Below, piece after piece: positions 1 to 8,052 of a stretch of DNA of 64,000 nucleotides. Both the position numbers and the translations under genes were made by a program. The first letter of the stretch is position 1, and each line of letters opens with the position of its first letter. Below the pieces are notes generated by a model. It ran no database searches. It saw nothing but the letters and a program-made list of their open reading frames with translations, and was not told the origin of the DNA. The stretch is from an uncultured Sphingomonadales bacterium (GTDB lineage: Bacteria; Pseudomonadota; Alphaproteobacteria; Sphingomonadales; Sphingomonadaceae): positions 62,001 to 126,000 of the forward strand of contig CAIJLZ010000011.1 in assembly GCA_903821605.1 (NCBI GenBank), in the 5' to 3' direction.

Positions 1-1446
1 TCAGCCCAACGCCTGCTGCCCTTGGCCAGCGCGGCGCGGCGACCGCATTTTGAGGCCCGGATCGCCCTACTCAGCAATGCACCCGACGCCCTATCGCGGG
101 TGACGGCAATTGGTGAAGAGGCTGGCCATGATGCGGGCATCGTCAATGATCGCATCCGTTATTATCGTGCCAGCAATGACATTGAGGCGGCCAAGCTGCT
201 CGTCGCCTCATCGGAAAAGCCCTATACCGCGCCGGCCGATCCCGGCGTCTTTCTCCAGAACCTGCTGGAACTGGCACAGTCGGCGGCGACACAGGGCGAT
301 TATGCCCGTGTCGCGGCCATCGCGCTGCGCGGTGACGATGCCTATGCCGAAGACACCACGATCCGCGACCGGCCGCTGGGCGAGCGCGATGATTATACCT
401 CGCTGATGTGGCTTGGCGGCCGGGCGTCGGAACGGCTCTACAAATTTGGTGATGCGACCGGCTTTTACGCCCGCTATGGCGATGGCGCCCGCACCGCCCA
501 GACCCGTGCCAAGGGCTATTATTGGGCCGGGCGCATGGCCGAACGACAGGGCGGACGCCAAGCGGCCATCGCTTATTATGAAGCGGCGGCGCGTTATTAT
601 GACCATTTCCACGGCCAGCTCGCGCTTGAACGGCTTGGGCGACCGCTGGTGCTGCCGGTCTCGGCAGCGGTGATGAATGACCCGACGCTCAAAGGCAACC
701 GCCAGGTCAATCCCGAAATGATGGAGGCCACCCGGCTATTGGGCCAACTTGGCGCATGGCAGACCCAATCGCTGTTCCTGCGCGCCTTGGCCAATGCGGT
801 CGATGATGGTGCGGACCCTGCACCGCTGGCCACGCTCGCCCGCGAAATCAACCGGCCCGACCTCGGCGTGATGGCCGCGCGCAAAGTCGATGATCGCGGC
901 AATGGCGCCTATCTCGATTACGGCTTCCCAAAGCTGCCGGTGCCCTTTGCCCTTCGCCCGCAATGGACGATGATCCACGCTATTGCCCGACAGGAAAGCC
1001 AGTTCGACCGCCAGATCACCAGCTCGGCCGGAGCACGCGGCCTGATGCAGTTAATGCCCGGCACCGCCCGCGAGGTCGCCACCAAGACTGGTGTCGAGTT
1101 TAATTTCGACCGGCTAACCATCGACCCCGAATATAATATCACGCTGGGCGCAACATATTTCGACCGACTGCTTCGGCTTTATGACGGCAATCATGTGCTT
1201 GCGGTCGCGGCCTATAATGCCGGGCCGGGTAATGTCCGCAAGTTCATCAACGCCAATGGCGATCCGCGTTCGGGCAGTCTTGATATCCTTGAATGGATCG
1301 AGGCCATCCCCTTCTCGGAAACGCGCGGCTATGTCTATCGCGTGTTGGAAAACGCCGTGATCTATGATGCCCTGCACCCGGATCGGCAGGGCGAAATGCC
1401 CAAGGCTCCGCTTTCCCGCTATCTTAGCAAATCGACGCCGGGTTGA
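1..1446 (+). CDS. Soluble lytic murein transglycosylase (5' truncated by window edge)
   Basis: Cleaves the glycan strands of peptidoglycan in the periplasm, leaving 1,6-anhydro ends. The frame is open to base 1, so the true start and signal peptide lie outside the window; 481 residues are visible. The N-terminal two thirds are helical, repeat-like and rich in Ala, Arg and Tyr, as in the superhelical U/L domains of Slt70-type enzymes. The C-terminal SLT domain carries the RQESQFD motif, with the presumed catalytic Glu codon at 994-996, followed by SSAGARGLMQLMP and later AVAAYNAGPGNV, all hallmarks of family 1 lytic transglycosylases. greB follows after 7 bases. The family call is firm; the exact paralogue cannot be decided without the N-terminus. 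Confidence 0.93.
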   Translation, partial: SAQRLLPLASAARRPHFEARIALLSNAPDALSRVTAIGEEAGHDAGIVNDRIRYYRASNDIEAAKLLVASSEKPYTAPADPGVFLQNLLELAQSAATQGDYARVAAIALRGDDAYAEDTTIRDRPLGERDDYTSLMWLGGRASERLYKFGDATGFYARYGDGARTAQTRAKGYYWAGRMAERQGGRQAAIAYYEAAARYYDHFHGQLALERLGRPLVLPVSAAVMNDPTLKGNRQVNPEMMEATRLLGQLGAWQTQSLFLRALANAVDDGADPAPLATLAREINRPDLGVMAARKVDDRGNGAYLDYGFPKLPVPFALRPQWTMIHAIARQESQFDRQITSSAGARGLMQLMPGTAREVATKTGVEFNFDRLTIDPEYNITLGATYFDRLLRLYDGNHVLAVAAYNAGPGNVRKFINANGDPRSGSLDILEWIEAIPFSETRGYVYRVLENAVIYDALHPDRQGEMPKAPLSRYLSKSTPG

Positions 1447-1453
1447 GGATGTG

Positions 1454-1960
1454 ATGCCCCCGAACCCGACCGATCATCGCCCACCGCTGTTCATCACGCC
1501 GCAGGGCATGGCCAGCATGAAGGCCCGCTATCATCAATTGCTGTCTGACGACCGGCCAAAACTGGTCGAGGTGATTAGCTGGGCAGCAGGCAATGGCGAT
1601 CGCTCGGAAAATGGCGATTATATCTACGGCCGCAAGAAATTGCGGGAGATCGACCGGGAACTATCTCATCTCGCCAAGCGGATGAAAATCGCCAAGGTCG
1701 TCGATCCCGCCCAACAACAGGACCGCAGCCGCGTCTGGTTTGGCGCAACGGTGACCCTTGCCGATGAAGATGACCAAGAGCGGATCGTCACGCTCGTCGG
1801 CGAGGATGAGGCAGATGCAACCCATGGCCGCATCAGCTTCAACGCCCCCCTCGCCCACGCCATCCGCGGCGCCGCTATCGGCGATGTGCGACAGGTCCGC
1901 CTGCCCGCCGGGGTCAAGGATTATGAGATCATGGCGATCAGCTACCCGGTGCCGGGCTGA
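1454..1960 (+). CDS. greB: Transcription elongation factor GreB
   Basis: Rescues backtracked RNA polymerase by stimulating transcript cleavage. The 168-residue product has the N-terminal coiled-coil domain with the GreB-type stretch GDRSENGDYIYGRKKLREID near residues 52-71, including the acidic tip, and the C-terminal FKBP-like domain. RSENGDYIYGRKKLREIDRE resembles GreB more than GreA. The ATG at 1454 is chosen because the Gre homology begins shortly after it and a GAGG sits just upstream at 1445-1448; a GTG lies one codon earlier. The gene is close behind the lytic transglycosylase and may be co-transcribed. Its stop codon lies inside the first unit of a heptamer tandem repeat. Confidence 0.92.
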   Translation: MPPNPTDHRPPLFITPQGMASMKARYHQLLSDDRPKLVEVISWAAGNGDRSENGDYIYGRKKLREIDRELSHLAKRMKIAKVVDPAQQQDRSRVWFGATVTLADEDDQERIVTLVGEDEADATHGRISFNAPLAHAIRGAAIGDVRQVRLPAGVKDYEIMAISYPVPG

Positions 1961-1981
1961 GGGCTGAGGGCTGAGGGCTGA
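1954..1981 (+). repeat. Heptamer tandem repeat (GGGCTGA x4) over the greB stop codon
   Basis: Four perfect copies of GGGCTGA run head to tail, followed by a partial GGGC at 1982-1985. The TGA of the first unit is the greB stop. Because the unit is 7 bases long, its TGA falls in each reading frame in turn, so extra copies leave the greB C-terminus unchanged. Confidence 0.9.
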
Positions 1982-2013
1982 GGGCGCCACCCACCCGCCC
2001 CCCCCCCAACACT

Positions 2014-2104
2014 CGTCATGCTGAACTTGGTTCAGCATCCACCGCGCCCGAGATGTCAGGTGGCCGTGATGGGATGGACCCTGAAACAAGTTCAGGGTGA
2101 CGAC
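2014..2104. repeat. REP-like inverted pair, copy A
   Basis: Two hairpin-forming arms face each other. The left arm has ATGCTGAA / TTCAGCAT stems (2018-2025 and 2031-2038). The right arm has ACCCTGAA / TTCAGGGT stems (2078-2085 and 2091-2098). The right arm read on the minus strand matches the left arm except at paired stem positions. The pair begins CGTCA and ends TGACG. A C-rich run at about 1998-2007 precedes it. It fills the gap between greB and nhaA. Confidence 0.88.
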
Positions 2105-2245
2105 ATGAGGGACGGGTGAGGACGGAGGAGGACGAGGAAGGACGAGGGAGAGCCACCCAAAAAAAGCGGACACACGCCGCGCCCGAAAGAAAACCGCAAA
2201 ACCATCCGATCCGGCCTTCACCTGCGCGGCGTCAGCCTCTAGGCT

Positions 2246-3433
2246 ATGCTCATGCTGCAACGCCGTTCCTCACCCCTGCGCAATTTTATCCGGCATGAGG
2301 CTTCCGGCGGGATTCTGTTGATGCTGGCGGCGGCGGTGGCGCTGGTCATTGCCAATAGCCCGCTGGCTGAACGCTATTTCGCGCTGCTCGCCGCGCCGCT
2401 TGGCCCACTTTCGGTACTGCACTGGGTCAATGATGTGCTGATGGCCGGGTTTTTCTTTCTCGTCGGATTGGAGATCAAGCGCGAGTTCGTTGATGGTCAT
2501 CTGGCAAGCTGGAATGATCGCCTGCTGCCGGTGATCGCCGCCGGTTGCGGCGTCGCGGGGCCTGCGCTGGTCTATCTCGCCATCGTGGGCGATGCCGCCC
2601 CTCTGTGGCGCGGCTGGGCGGTGCCGACGGCGACCGACATCGCCTTTGCACTGGGCGTGCTGGCGCTGCTCGGCAGCAGGGTGCCATCGTCGTTGAAGCT
2701 GTTTTTAACGACCGTCGCCATTGTCGACGACATGGTCGCGGTCGCGATCATCGCCATTGCCTATACCGCGCAGATCAATGGGGCGGCGCTGTTCGCGGCG
2801 CTCTTGATCCTTGGCGTGATGTGGGGACTGGCGAAGGCAGGACTGGCGCGGCCATGGCCCTATATTTTAGGCGCCATCGCTTTGTGGGTCGCGGTTCATG
2901 CGTCGGGCGTGCATGCCACCATTGCGGGCGTGCTGGCGGCGATGATGATCCCGCTCACCCCCACTCCCGGTGCACCCCATGCGCCCGATCCCGCCCCGTC
3001 ACTGCTCCACCGGCTCGAACATCGGCTGTCGCCGTGGATCTCCTATGGCGTGCTGCCGATCTTTGCCTTTGCCAATGCGGGGGTGAGTTTCGCCGACATG
3101 ACCCTCCATAGCCTTGCCGCCCCCTTGCCGCTTGCCATTCTGCTGGGCCTGTTTCTGGGCAAGCAGATCGGCATTTTCGCGGCTGTCATACTCTGCAAGC
3201 GCTTGGGGCTATCCGCCGGGCTGAGCCATGCGCGCTGGCCACAGGTCTATGGCGTGGCACTGCTCTGCGGCATTGGCTTTACCATGAGCCTGTTCATCGG
3301 CGGGCTGGCCTTTGCCGATCCGGCATTGATCAATCAGGTCAAGCTTGGGGTGTTTGCCGGGTCGCTGCTCTCGGCGCTGGCCGGCTTGGCCGTGCTGGGC
3401 ATGGCATCCCGCAGGAGCGCCCCCCTTCCCTAA
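2246..3433 (+). CDS. nhaA: Na+/H+ antiporter NhaA
   Basis: Inner-membrane antiporter exchanging Na+ (or Li+) for protons in pH and sodium homeostasis. At 395 residues it has normal family length and about 11-12 hydrophobic segments. Recognisable NhaA features are IRHEASGGILLMLAAAVAL near the N-terminus, DVLMAGFFFLVGLEIKRE, TDIAFALGVLALLG and the ion-binding segment VAIVDDMVAVAIIAIAYT with the adjacent Asp pair. An in-frame ATG two codons later (2252) is an alternative start. It stands alone, separated from greB by repeats and convergent with gpsA at a gap of only 16 bases. Confidence 0.96.
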   Translation: MLMLQRRSSPLRNFIRHEASGGILLMLAAAVALVIANSPLAERYFALLAAPLGPLSVLHWVNDVLMAGFFFLVGLEIKREFVDGHLASWNDRLLPVIAAGCGVAGPALVYLAIVGDAAPLWRGWAVPTATDIAFALGVLALLGSRVPSSLKLFLTTVAIVDDMVAVAIIAIAYTAQINGAALFAALLILGVMWGLAKAGLARPWPYILGAIALWVAVHASGVHATIAGVLAAMMIPLTPTPGAPHAPDPAPSLLHRLEHRLSPWISYGVLPIFAFANAGVSFADMTLHSLAAPLPLAILLGLFLGKQIGIFAAVILCKRLGLSAGLSHARWPQVYGVALLCGIGFTMSLFIGGLAFADPALINQVKLGVFAGSLLSALAGLAVLGMASRRSAPLP

Positions 3434-3449
3434 GCGAGAAGGCAGGTAA

Positions 3450-4433
3450 TCAAAGCTCCTGCCCAATCGGACGGGCCAATAGCTGCTCCACCGCCTGCTT
3501 TGCGGTCAATGACCCATCCAGCAAGCCGCACACCGCATCGGTGATCGGGATCGGCACGCCGATGGCATGGCCCGCCGCCTGCAACACCGGGGCGGTGAAC
3601 GCACCTTCGGCGACCGTGCGACGATCCGCCATCAAATCCTGCGCCGTCCGCCCCTCGCCCAGCCCCTTGCCGAGCGAGAAATTGCGCGAGGCGGTCGAGG
3701 TGCAGGTCAGCACCAGATCGCCAAGCCCGGACAAGCCCGACAGCGTTTCCGCCCGCGCGCCGCGCGCCAGACCGAAACGTGTCATTTCGACAAAACCGCG
3801 ACTGATGAGGGCCGCATTCGCATTTTGACCCAGTTGCAGGCCGGCAACCACGCCACAGGCAATGGCCAGCACATTCTTCACCGCGCCGCCAATTTCGGCA
3901 CCGGTCACGTCATCGGTTTGATAGGTACGGAACGTCGGCAGGGCGAGGCGTTCTGCCAGTCGCTGCTGCAAGGCCGGGTCGGCGCAGGCCAATGTCACGG
4001 CCGTGGGCAGGCCCTTGGCCACCTCATGCGCGAACGTCGGGCCTGACAAGACCGCGAGCGGCGCATCGGGCAGCACCGCTTCAACCACTTCCGACATCAA
4101 TTTCATCGTCCCCGCCTCAATCCCCTTGGAACACAGGACAAGCGGTACGTTTTTCACCGGCAAATGCGCGATGGAGGAGCGTAAATGCTGCGCCGGGGTC
4201 ACGATCAGCAACGCGTCACAATCCGCCATATCGGCCAGATGGGAGGTCGCAACAATCTTGTCCGACAGCGGGATGTTCGGCAAATAGAGCGGGTTCTGAT
4301 GATTGCGGTTGATCGCCGCCGCAACCTCGGGTTCAAGCGCCCACAAGCGGACATGCTGCCCCTTGCCGCCATGGGCCGCCACCTGTGCCAAGGCCGTGCC
4401 CCAGGCACCGCCGCCAATCACCCCGATCTTCAT
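3450..4433 (-). CDS. gpsA: Glycerol-3-phosphate dehydrogenase [NAD(P)+]
   Basis: Cytosolic enzyme reducing dihydroxyacetone phosphate to sn-glycerol 3-phosphate, the backbone for phospholipids. The 327-residue product starts [17 protein letters not shown], the Rossmann dinucleotide-binding motif, and contains [17 protein letters not shown] and the catalytic-domain segment [14 protein letters not shown]. The frame is open further upstream inside tsaD, but the ATG at 4433 overlaps the tsaD stop as ATGA and places the Rossmann motif at the N-terminus, so this start is firm. It is translationally coupled behind tsaD. Confidence 0.96.
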   Translation of the reverse strand: MKIGVIGGGAWGTALAQVAAHGGKGQHVRLWALEPEVAAAINRNHQNPLYLPNIPLSDKIVATSHLADMADCDALLIVTPAQHLRSSIAHLPVKNVPLVLCSKGIEAGTMKLMSEVVEAVLPDAPLAVLSGPTFAHEVAKGLPTAVTLACADPALQQRLAERLALPTFRTYQTDDVTGAEIGGAVKNVLAIACGVVAGLQLGQNANAALISRGFVEMTRFGLARGARAETLSGLSGLGDLVLTCTSTASRNFSLGKGLGEGRTAQDLMADRRTVAEGAFTAPVLQAAGHAIGVPIPITDAVCGLLDGSLTAKQAVEQLLARPIGQEL

Positions 4434-5467
4434 GCCTTTACTCCCGCTCCTCGTGCCTTTTCGGCTTGTGCATCCAGCGGCCAGCGCGGCCGTGCCGGCA
4501 CGTCCAGCCCATCGGTCAGGCCAAGCGCGAACCGCTCTACCCCGGCCCAAGCGATCATGGCCGCATTATCGGTGCAAAGCCAGAGGGGGGGCGCATGGAA
4601 TGGCAGGCCATGGTCCGCCGCCAGCTTGACCAGCGCCGCCCGGATCGACTGGTTGGCCGCAACCCCGCCCGCTACCACCAGCGCGGTCGCCCCGTCCGCC
4701 ACCTGCAAGGCGCGCCGCGTGCGGTCGACAAGGCAGTCAACCACCGCCTGTTGGAAGGAAGCGCACAAATCTGCCGGGCTATATTGCCCCGACTGGTGCG
4801 CACGCAGCACCGCGCTTTTCAGCCCGGCAAACGAGAAATGCGGCTCGGCTGTGTGCAGCAAGGGGCGCGGCAATGGCACCGCACGCGGATCACCATCACG
4901 CGCCAGCGCCTCAACCTTCGGCCCGCCCGGCATGCCAAGGCGCAACAGCTTAGCCGTCTTGTCAAAGGCCTCACCCGCCGCATCATCAATCGTGGTCGCC
5001 AGTCGGGTGTATCGCCCGACGCCCTCGACCAACAGCAACTGGCAATGGCCGCCCGACGCGAGCAACAGCAGATAGGGGAATTGCAGCGCAGGATCCGCCA
5101 GCCGGGGCGAAAGCGCATGACCTTCAAGGTGATTGACCGCGATCAGCGGCTTGCCCGCCGCCATCGCCAGCGCTTTGCCCGTCACCAGCCCGACCATCAC
5201 CCCGCCGATCAGCCCCGGCCCGGCCGTCGCGGCAATGGCATCGACTTCGGCGAGCGTCACCCCGGCATCGTTCAGCGCCGCCTCGACCAGCGGCATCATC
5301 ATGTCGGCATGGGCGCGCGCCGCGATTTCAGGCACCACGCCGCCATAAGGCGCGTGCGCTGCCTCCTGCCCGGCAAGCCGGTGCGCGCGGATCACGCGAC
5401 CGTCATCGACCAGCGCCGCCGCCGTCTCATCGCAACTGGATTCAAGACCGAGGATAAGTGTCATCAC
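4430..5467 (-). CDS. tsaD: tRNA N6-adenosine threonylcarbamoyltransferase TsaD
   Basis: Transfers threonylcarbamoyl to A37 of ANN-decoding tRNAs, working with TsaB, TsaE and TsaC; tsaB is also in this window at 45.4-46.1 kb. The 345-residue product begins with the ASKHA-fold segment [20 protein letters not shown] and contains the metal-ligand motif NHLEGH, then [11 protein letters not shown] and [15 protein letters not shown], all typical of TsaD/Kae1. Two ATG codons are adjacent (5467 and 5464). It is divergent from hemC with 40 bases between starts and overlaps gpsA downstream. Confidence 0.96.
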   Translation of the reverse strand: MMTLILGLESSCDETAAALVDDGRVIRAHRLAGQEAAHAPYGGVVPEIAARAHADMMMPLVEAALNDAGVTLAEVDAIAATAGPGLIGGVMVGLVTGKALAMAAGKPLIAVNHLEGHALSPRLADPALQFPYLLLLASGGHCQLLLVEGVGRYTRLATTIDDAAGEAFDKTAKLLRLGMPGGPKVEALARDGDPRAVPLPRPLLHTAEPHFSFAGLKSAVLRAHQSGQYSPADLCASFQQAVVDCLVDRTRRALQVADGATALVVAGGVAANQSIRAALVKLAADHGLPFHAPPLWLCTDNAAMIAWAGVERFALGLTDGLDVPARPRWPLDAQAEKARGAGVKA

Positions 5468-5507
5468 CCTTCCCTCTAATCGCGAACGCGTTTAGAGCAA
5501 GCGCAAG

Positions 5508-6437
5508 ATGATTGCGCAACCGTCCGCCCCCCTCCGCCTTGGCACCCGTGCCTCCCCGCTTGCCATGGCGCAGGCCCATATGGTCGCTGACGCGCTGTGC
5601 CGGGCCCATGGCTGGACCGCCGATGCCATCGAGCTGCGGCCCGTGACCGCCAGCGGCGACAAGGTGCTTGATCGCCCGCTCGCCGAAATTGGTGGCAAGG
5701 CGCTCTGGACCAAGGAACTCGACATCTCGTTGATGCAGGGCGAAATCGATTTTTCGGTCCATTCGATGAAGGATGTCGAAACGATCCGGCCTGACGAGCT
5801 TGTCATTGCCGCCATGTTGCCGCGCGCCGATGTGCGTGATCGGCTGATCGGTGCGGACTCGATCATCGCGCTGGCCCATGGCGCCCGCATTGGCACCAGT
5901 TCACCGCGCCGCGCGGCTCAGTTGCGCCATATTCGCCCCGATCTCGACATCGTGATGTTCCGGGGCAATGTCGATACGCGCCTGCGCAAGCTGGCCGAGG
6001 GCGAGGCCGATGCGACCCTGCTCGCCGCCGCCGGGCTGGTCCGGCTTGGCCGGGTTGATGTTGGCACGGCCATTGCGGTCGAAGAAATGCTCCCCGCCGC
6101 CAGCCAAGGGGCGATCGGCATCGAGGCGCGCGCCGACCGGCACGATATTCGCGCCCTGCTGGCCGAGATCAACGACAGCGACACCTTTGACTGTGTGATG
6201 GCCGAACGTAGCCTGTTGGAAGCGCTCACCGCCGATTGTCATAGCCCGGTCGCCGCTTATGCCACGGTGCGCGAAAATGGGCTGCTGCTCCGCGCCGAAA
6301 TTCTGTCCGAAGATGGCAGCGAGCGCGTGGCGCTCGGGATCGGGGTCAAGCGCGGCGAAACGGAAGGCTGCTTCCAGATGGCCCAGCAATTGTTGGCCGC
6401 CGCCAGTCCGGACCTACGCGCCCTGTTTGGCGCATGA
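5508..6437 (+). CDS. hemC: Porphobilinogen deaminase (hydroxymethylbilane synthase)
   Basis: Condenses four porphobilinogens into hydroxymethylbilane in tetrapyrrole synthesis. The 309-residue product shows RLGTRASPLAMAQAHMVADA, the WTKELD and FSVHSMKDVE segments, GTSSPRRAAQLRHIRPDL and MFRGNVDTRLRKL. The dipyrromethane cofactor Cys is expected in ALTADCHSPVAAYA. The last four bases (ATGA) are shared with hemD. The gene heads a three-gene operon hemC-hemD-Mic60-like. Confidence 0.97.
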   Translation: MIAQPSAPLRLGTRASPLAMAQAHMVADALCRAHGWTADAIELRPVTASGDKVLDRPLAEIGGKALWTKELDISLMQGEIDFSVHSMKDVETIRPDELVIAAMLPRADVRDRLIGADSIIALAHGARIGTSSPRRAAQLRHIRPDLDIVMFRGNVDTRLRKLAEGEADATLLAAAGLVRLGRVDVGTAIAVEEMLPAASQGAIGIEARADRHDIRALLAEINDSDTFDCVMAERSLLEALTADCHSPVAAYATVRENGLLLRAEILSEDGSERVALGIGVKRGETEGCFQMAQQLLAAASPDLRALFGA

Positions 6438-7150
6438 ACCGGCTGGTCGCGGTACTCCGCCCCGAACCGGGGGCCAGTGCCACGGCCCGACGGCTGCACG
6501 CAGCAGGGCTGGAACCGCTGGTGGTCCCGCTCTTCACCATTGCAGCGATTGACGACCGCTTGCCCGATGACGGCAACCCGCAGGCGTTGATGATCACCAG
6601 CGCCCATGCGGTACGCCATGGCGCCGATGTCATCCGCCAGCATCCCGGCTTACCGATCTACACCGTCGGCAAGGCCAGCGCCGCCGCCCTACGCCCGCTG
6701 GTGACTGCCCCGATCCATATCGCACCCGAAGGCAACGCCCCGTCGTTGATCGCCTGTGCAACAAGCCATGGCGTGACCCGGGTGTTGCATATCTCGGGCG
6801 AGGATGTTCGCCCGGTCGACGCACCGAATATTTCGATCACGCGGCAGATCGTCTATCGCGCTGCGCCGGTCGCCGCCGTGCCGGACGCGCTGATAAAAAG
6901 CTGGTCCCAACTCGCCATCATCATGGTCCATAGCCCGCGTGCCGCTGCCGTGCTTGACCAGTTGACCGCCTTGGCGGGTTTGGCGCGCGATCATGTCGCC
7001 TTGGTCGCGATCAGCCCAGCCGCCGCACAAGCGGCAGCAAGCGGTTGGAATGATGTGCATATCGCCGCCCGCCCCGATGATGAAGCGATGCTGGCAGTCG
7101 CTTGCCAACTATGCCAAAAGGGCGCGGATGATGGAGGAACCACGGCGTGA
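6434..7150 (+). CDS. hemD: Uroporphyrinogen-III synthase
   Basis: Cyclises hydroxymethylbilane with inversion of ring D to give uroporphyrinogen III. The family is divergent; the 238-residue product has the expected bilobal layout with VVPLFTIAAID near the N-terminus, LMITSAHAVRHGA, IYTVGKASAAALR, VLHISGEDV and, in the second half, IIMVHSPRAAAVLDQL and LVAISPAAAQAA. It overlaps hemC by ATGA and the next gene by GTGA. Position and motif pattern together make the call secure. Confidence 0.92.
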   Translation: MNRLVAVLRPEPGASATARRLHAAGLEPLVVPLFTIAAIDDRLPDDGNPQALMITSAHAVRHGADVIRQHPGLPIYTVGKASAAALRPLVTAPIHIAPEGNAPSLIACATSHGVTRVLHISGEDVRPVDAPNISITRQIVYRAAPVAAVPDALIKSWSQLAIIMVHSPRAAAVLDQLTALAGLARDHVALVAISPAAAQAAASGWNDVHIAARPDDEAMLAVACQLCQKGADDGGTTA

Positions 7151-8025
7151 GTGAAGCCTATAGCCCGGACAATGCCGATCTGCGACCGCGCCGGGGGCTT
7201 GGCCGCTTGCTGGCCCTGCCTTTCATCGCCTTCGCTATCGGCGTCGCGGCGATGGGCTATGGTCTCAGCCAATGGCCGCAGGCCGCGCGCTTTCTTGGGT
7301 TAACGGATGAACCACAACGGCTGGGCGTCGCACCCACTGGCCGCCATGCCGGTCCCGATAGCGCGCGCTTCGATCCTGACCGTCTCGGCATCACAGCGGG
7401 CGATGCGCTCAGCACCCGACCGGAGGTGATGCTCGCCAGAATCATGGCGGTCGAAGCCCGGGTTGACCGGCTCAATGCCCAACAAGCTGCATCCGGCGGC
7501 CATGCCCGCCGCGCCGAAAGCATGCTGATCGCCTTTGCCGCCCGCCGCGCCCTCGATCGCGGGGTGCAACTCGGCTATCTGGAATCGCTGCTGCGTGAGC
7601 GCTTCGGTGCCAGCCAACCACAGGCCATCGCCACCATCATCATGGCCGGGCGCGAACGGGTTACGCTTGCCGCACTTGCTGCCGAGTTCGAAAAAATCGC
7701 CCCCCAATTGCAGGATAATGGCGAAAGCCGCGACTGGTGGGACGCGCTCAAGGACGAATTATCAGGGCTGGTGATCGTGCGCCGTGGCAATGCGCCCTCG
7801 ACCCGCCCGAACGAGGTGGTCGCCCGCATCCGGGCTGAAATCGCAAATGGCAACATCGCCGAGGCCCTGACCGAGATCAACCGCCTACCGTTGCAGACCA
7901 AGGCCGCCAATTGGACCGCGCGCGCGCGTAGCTATGTCATGGCGCGCAATGCGCTCGACCGCGTCGAGACGGCGGCGCTGATTGAACCGATGGACGACGC
8001 ACCGGCCACCCCGCCCGCCAACTGA
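7147..8025 (+). CDS. Mitofilin/Mic60-like inner-membrane protein
   Basis: 292 residues starting with GTG that overlaps the hemD stop (GTGA). A basic N-terminus (LRPRRGLGRL) precedes one membrane segment at about residues 18-40, followed by a largely helical periplasm-sized domain. The C-terminal half resembles mitofilin: a helical stretch with ARRALDRGVQLGYLESLL, then WWDALKDELSGLVIVRR, IRAEIANGNIAEALTEINRL and ANWTARARSYVMARNALDRV. In alphaproteobacteria the Mic60 homologue commonly lies next to haem genes, and its role there is in membrane shaping. This copy is short, with little central coiled coil. Membership is inferred from motif pattern and position. Confidence 0.72.
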   Translation: MSEAYSPDNADLRPRRGLGRLLALPFIAFAIGVAAMGYGLSQWPQAARFLGLTDEPQRLGVAPTGRHAGPDSARFDPDRLGITAGDALSTRPEVMLARIMAVEARVDRLNAQQAASGGHARRAESMLIAFAARRALDRGVQLGYLESLLRERFGASQPQAIATIIMAGRERVTLAALAAEFEKIAPQLQDNGESRDWWDALKDELSGLVIVRRGNAPSTRPNEVVARIRAEIANGNIAEALTEINRLPLQTKAANWTARARSYVMARNALDRVETAALIEPMDDAPATPPAN

Positions 8026-8052
8026 ACCGGCTCGCGCAGTGGCGCAGACCGC

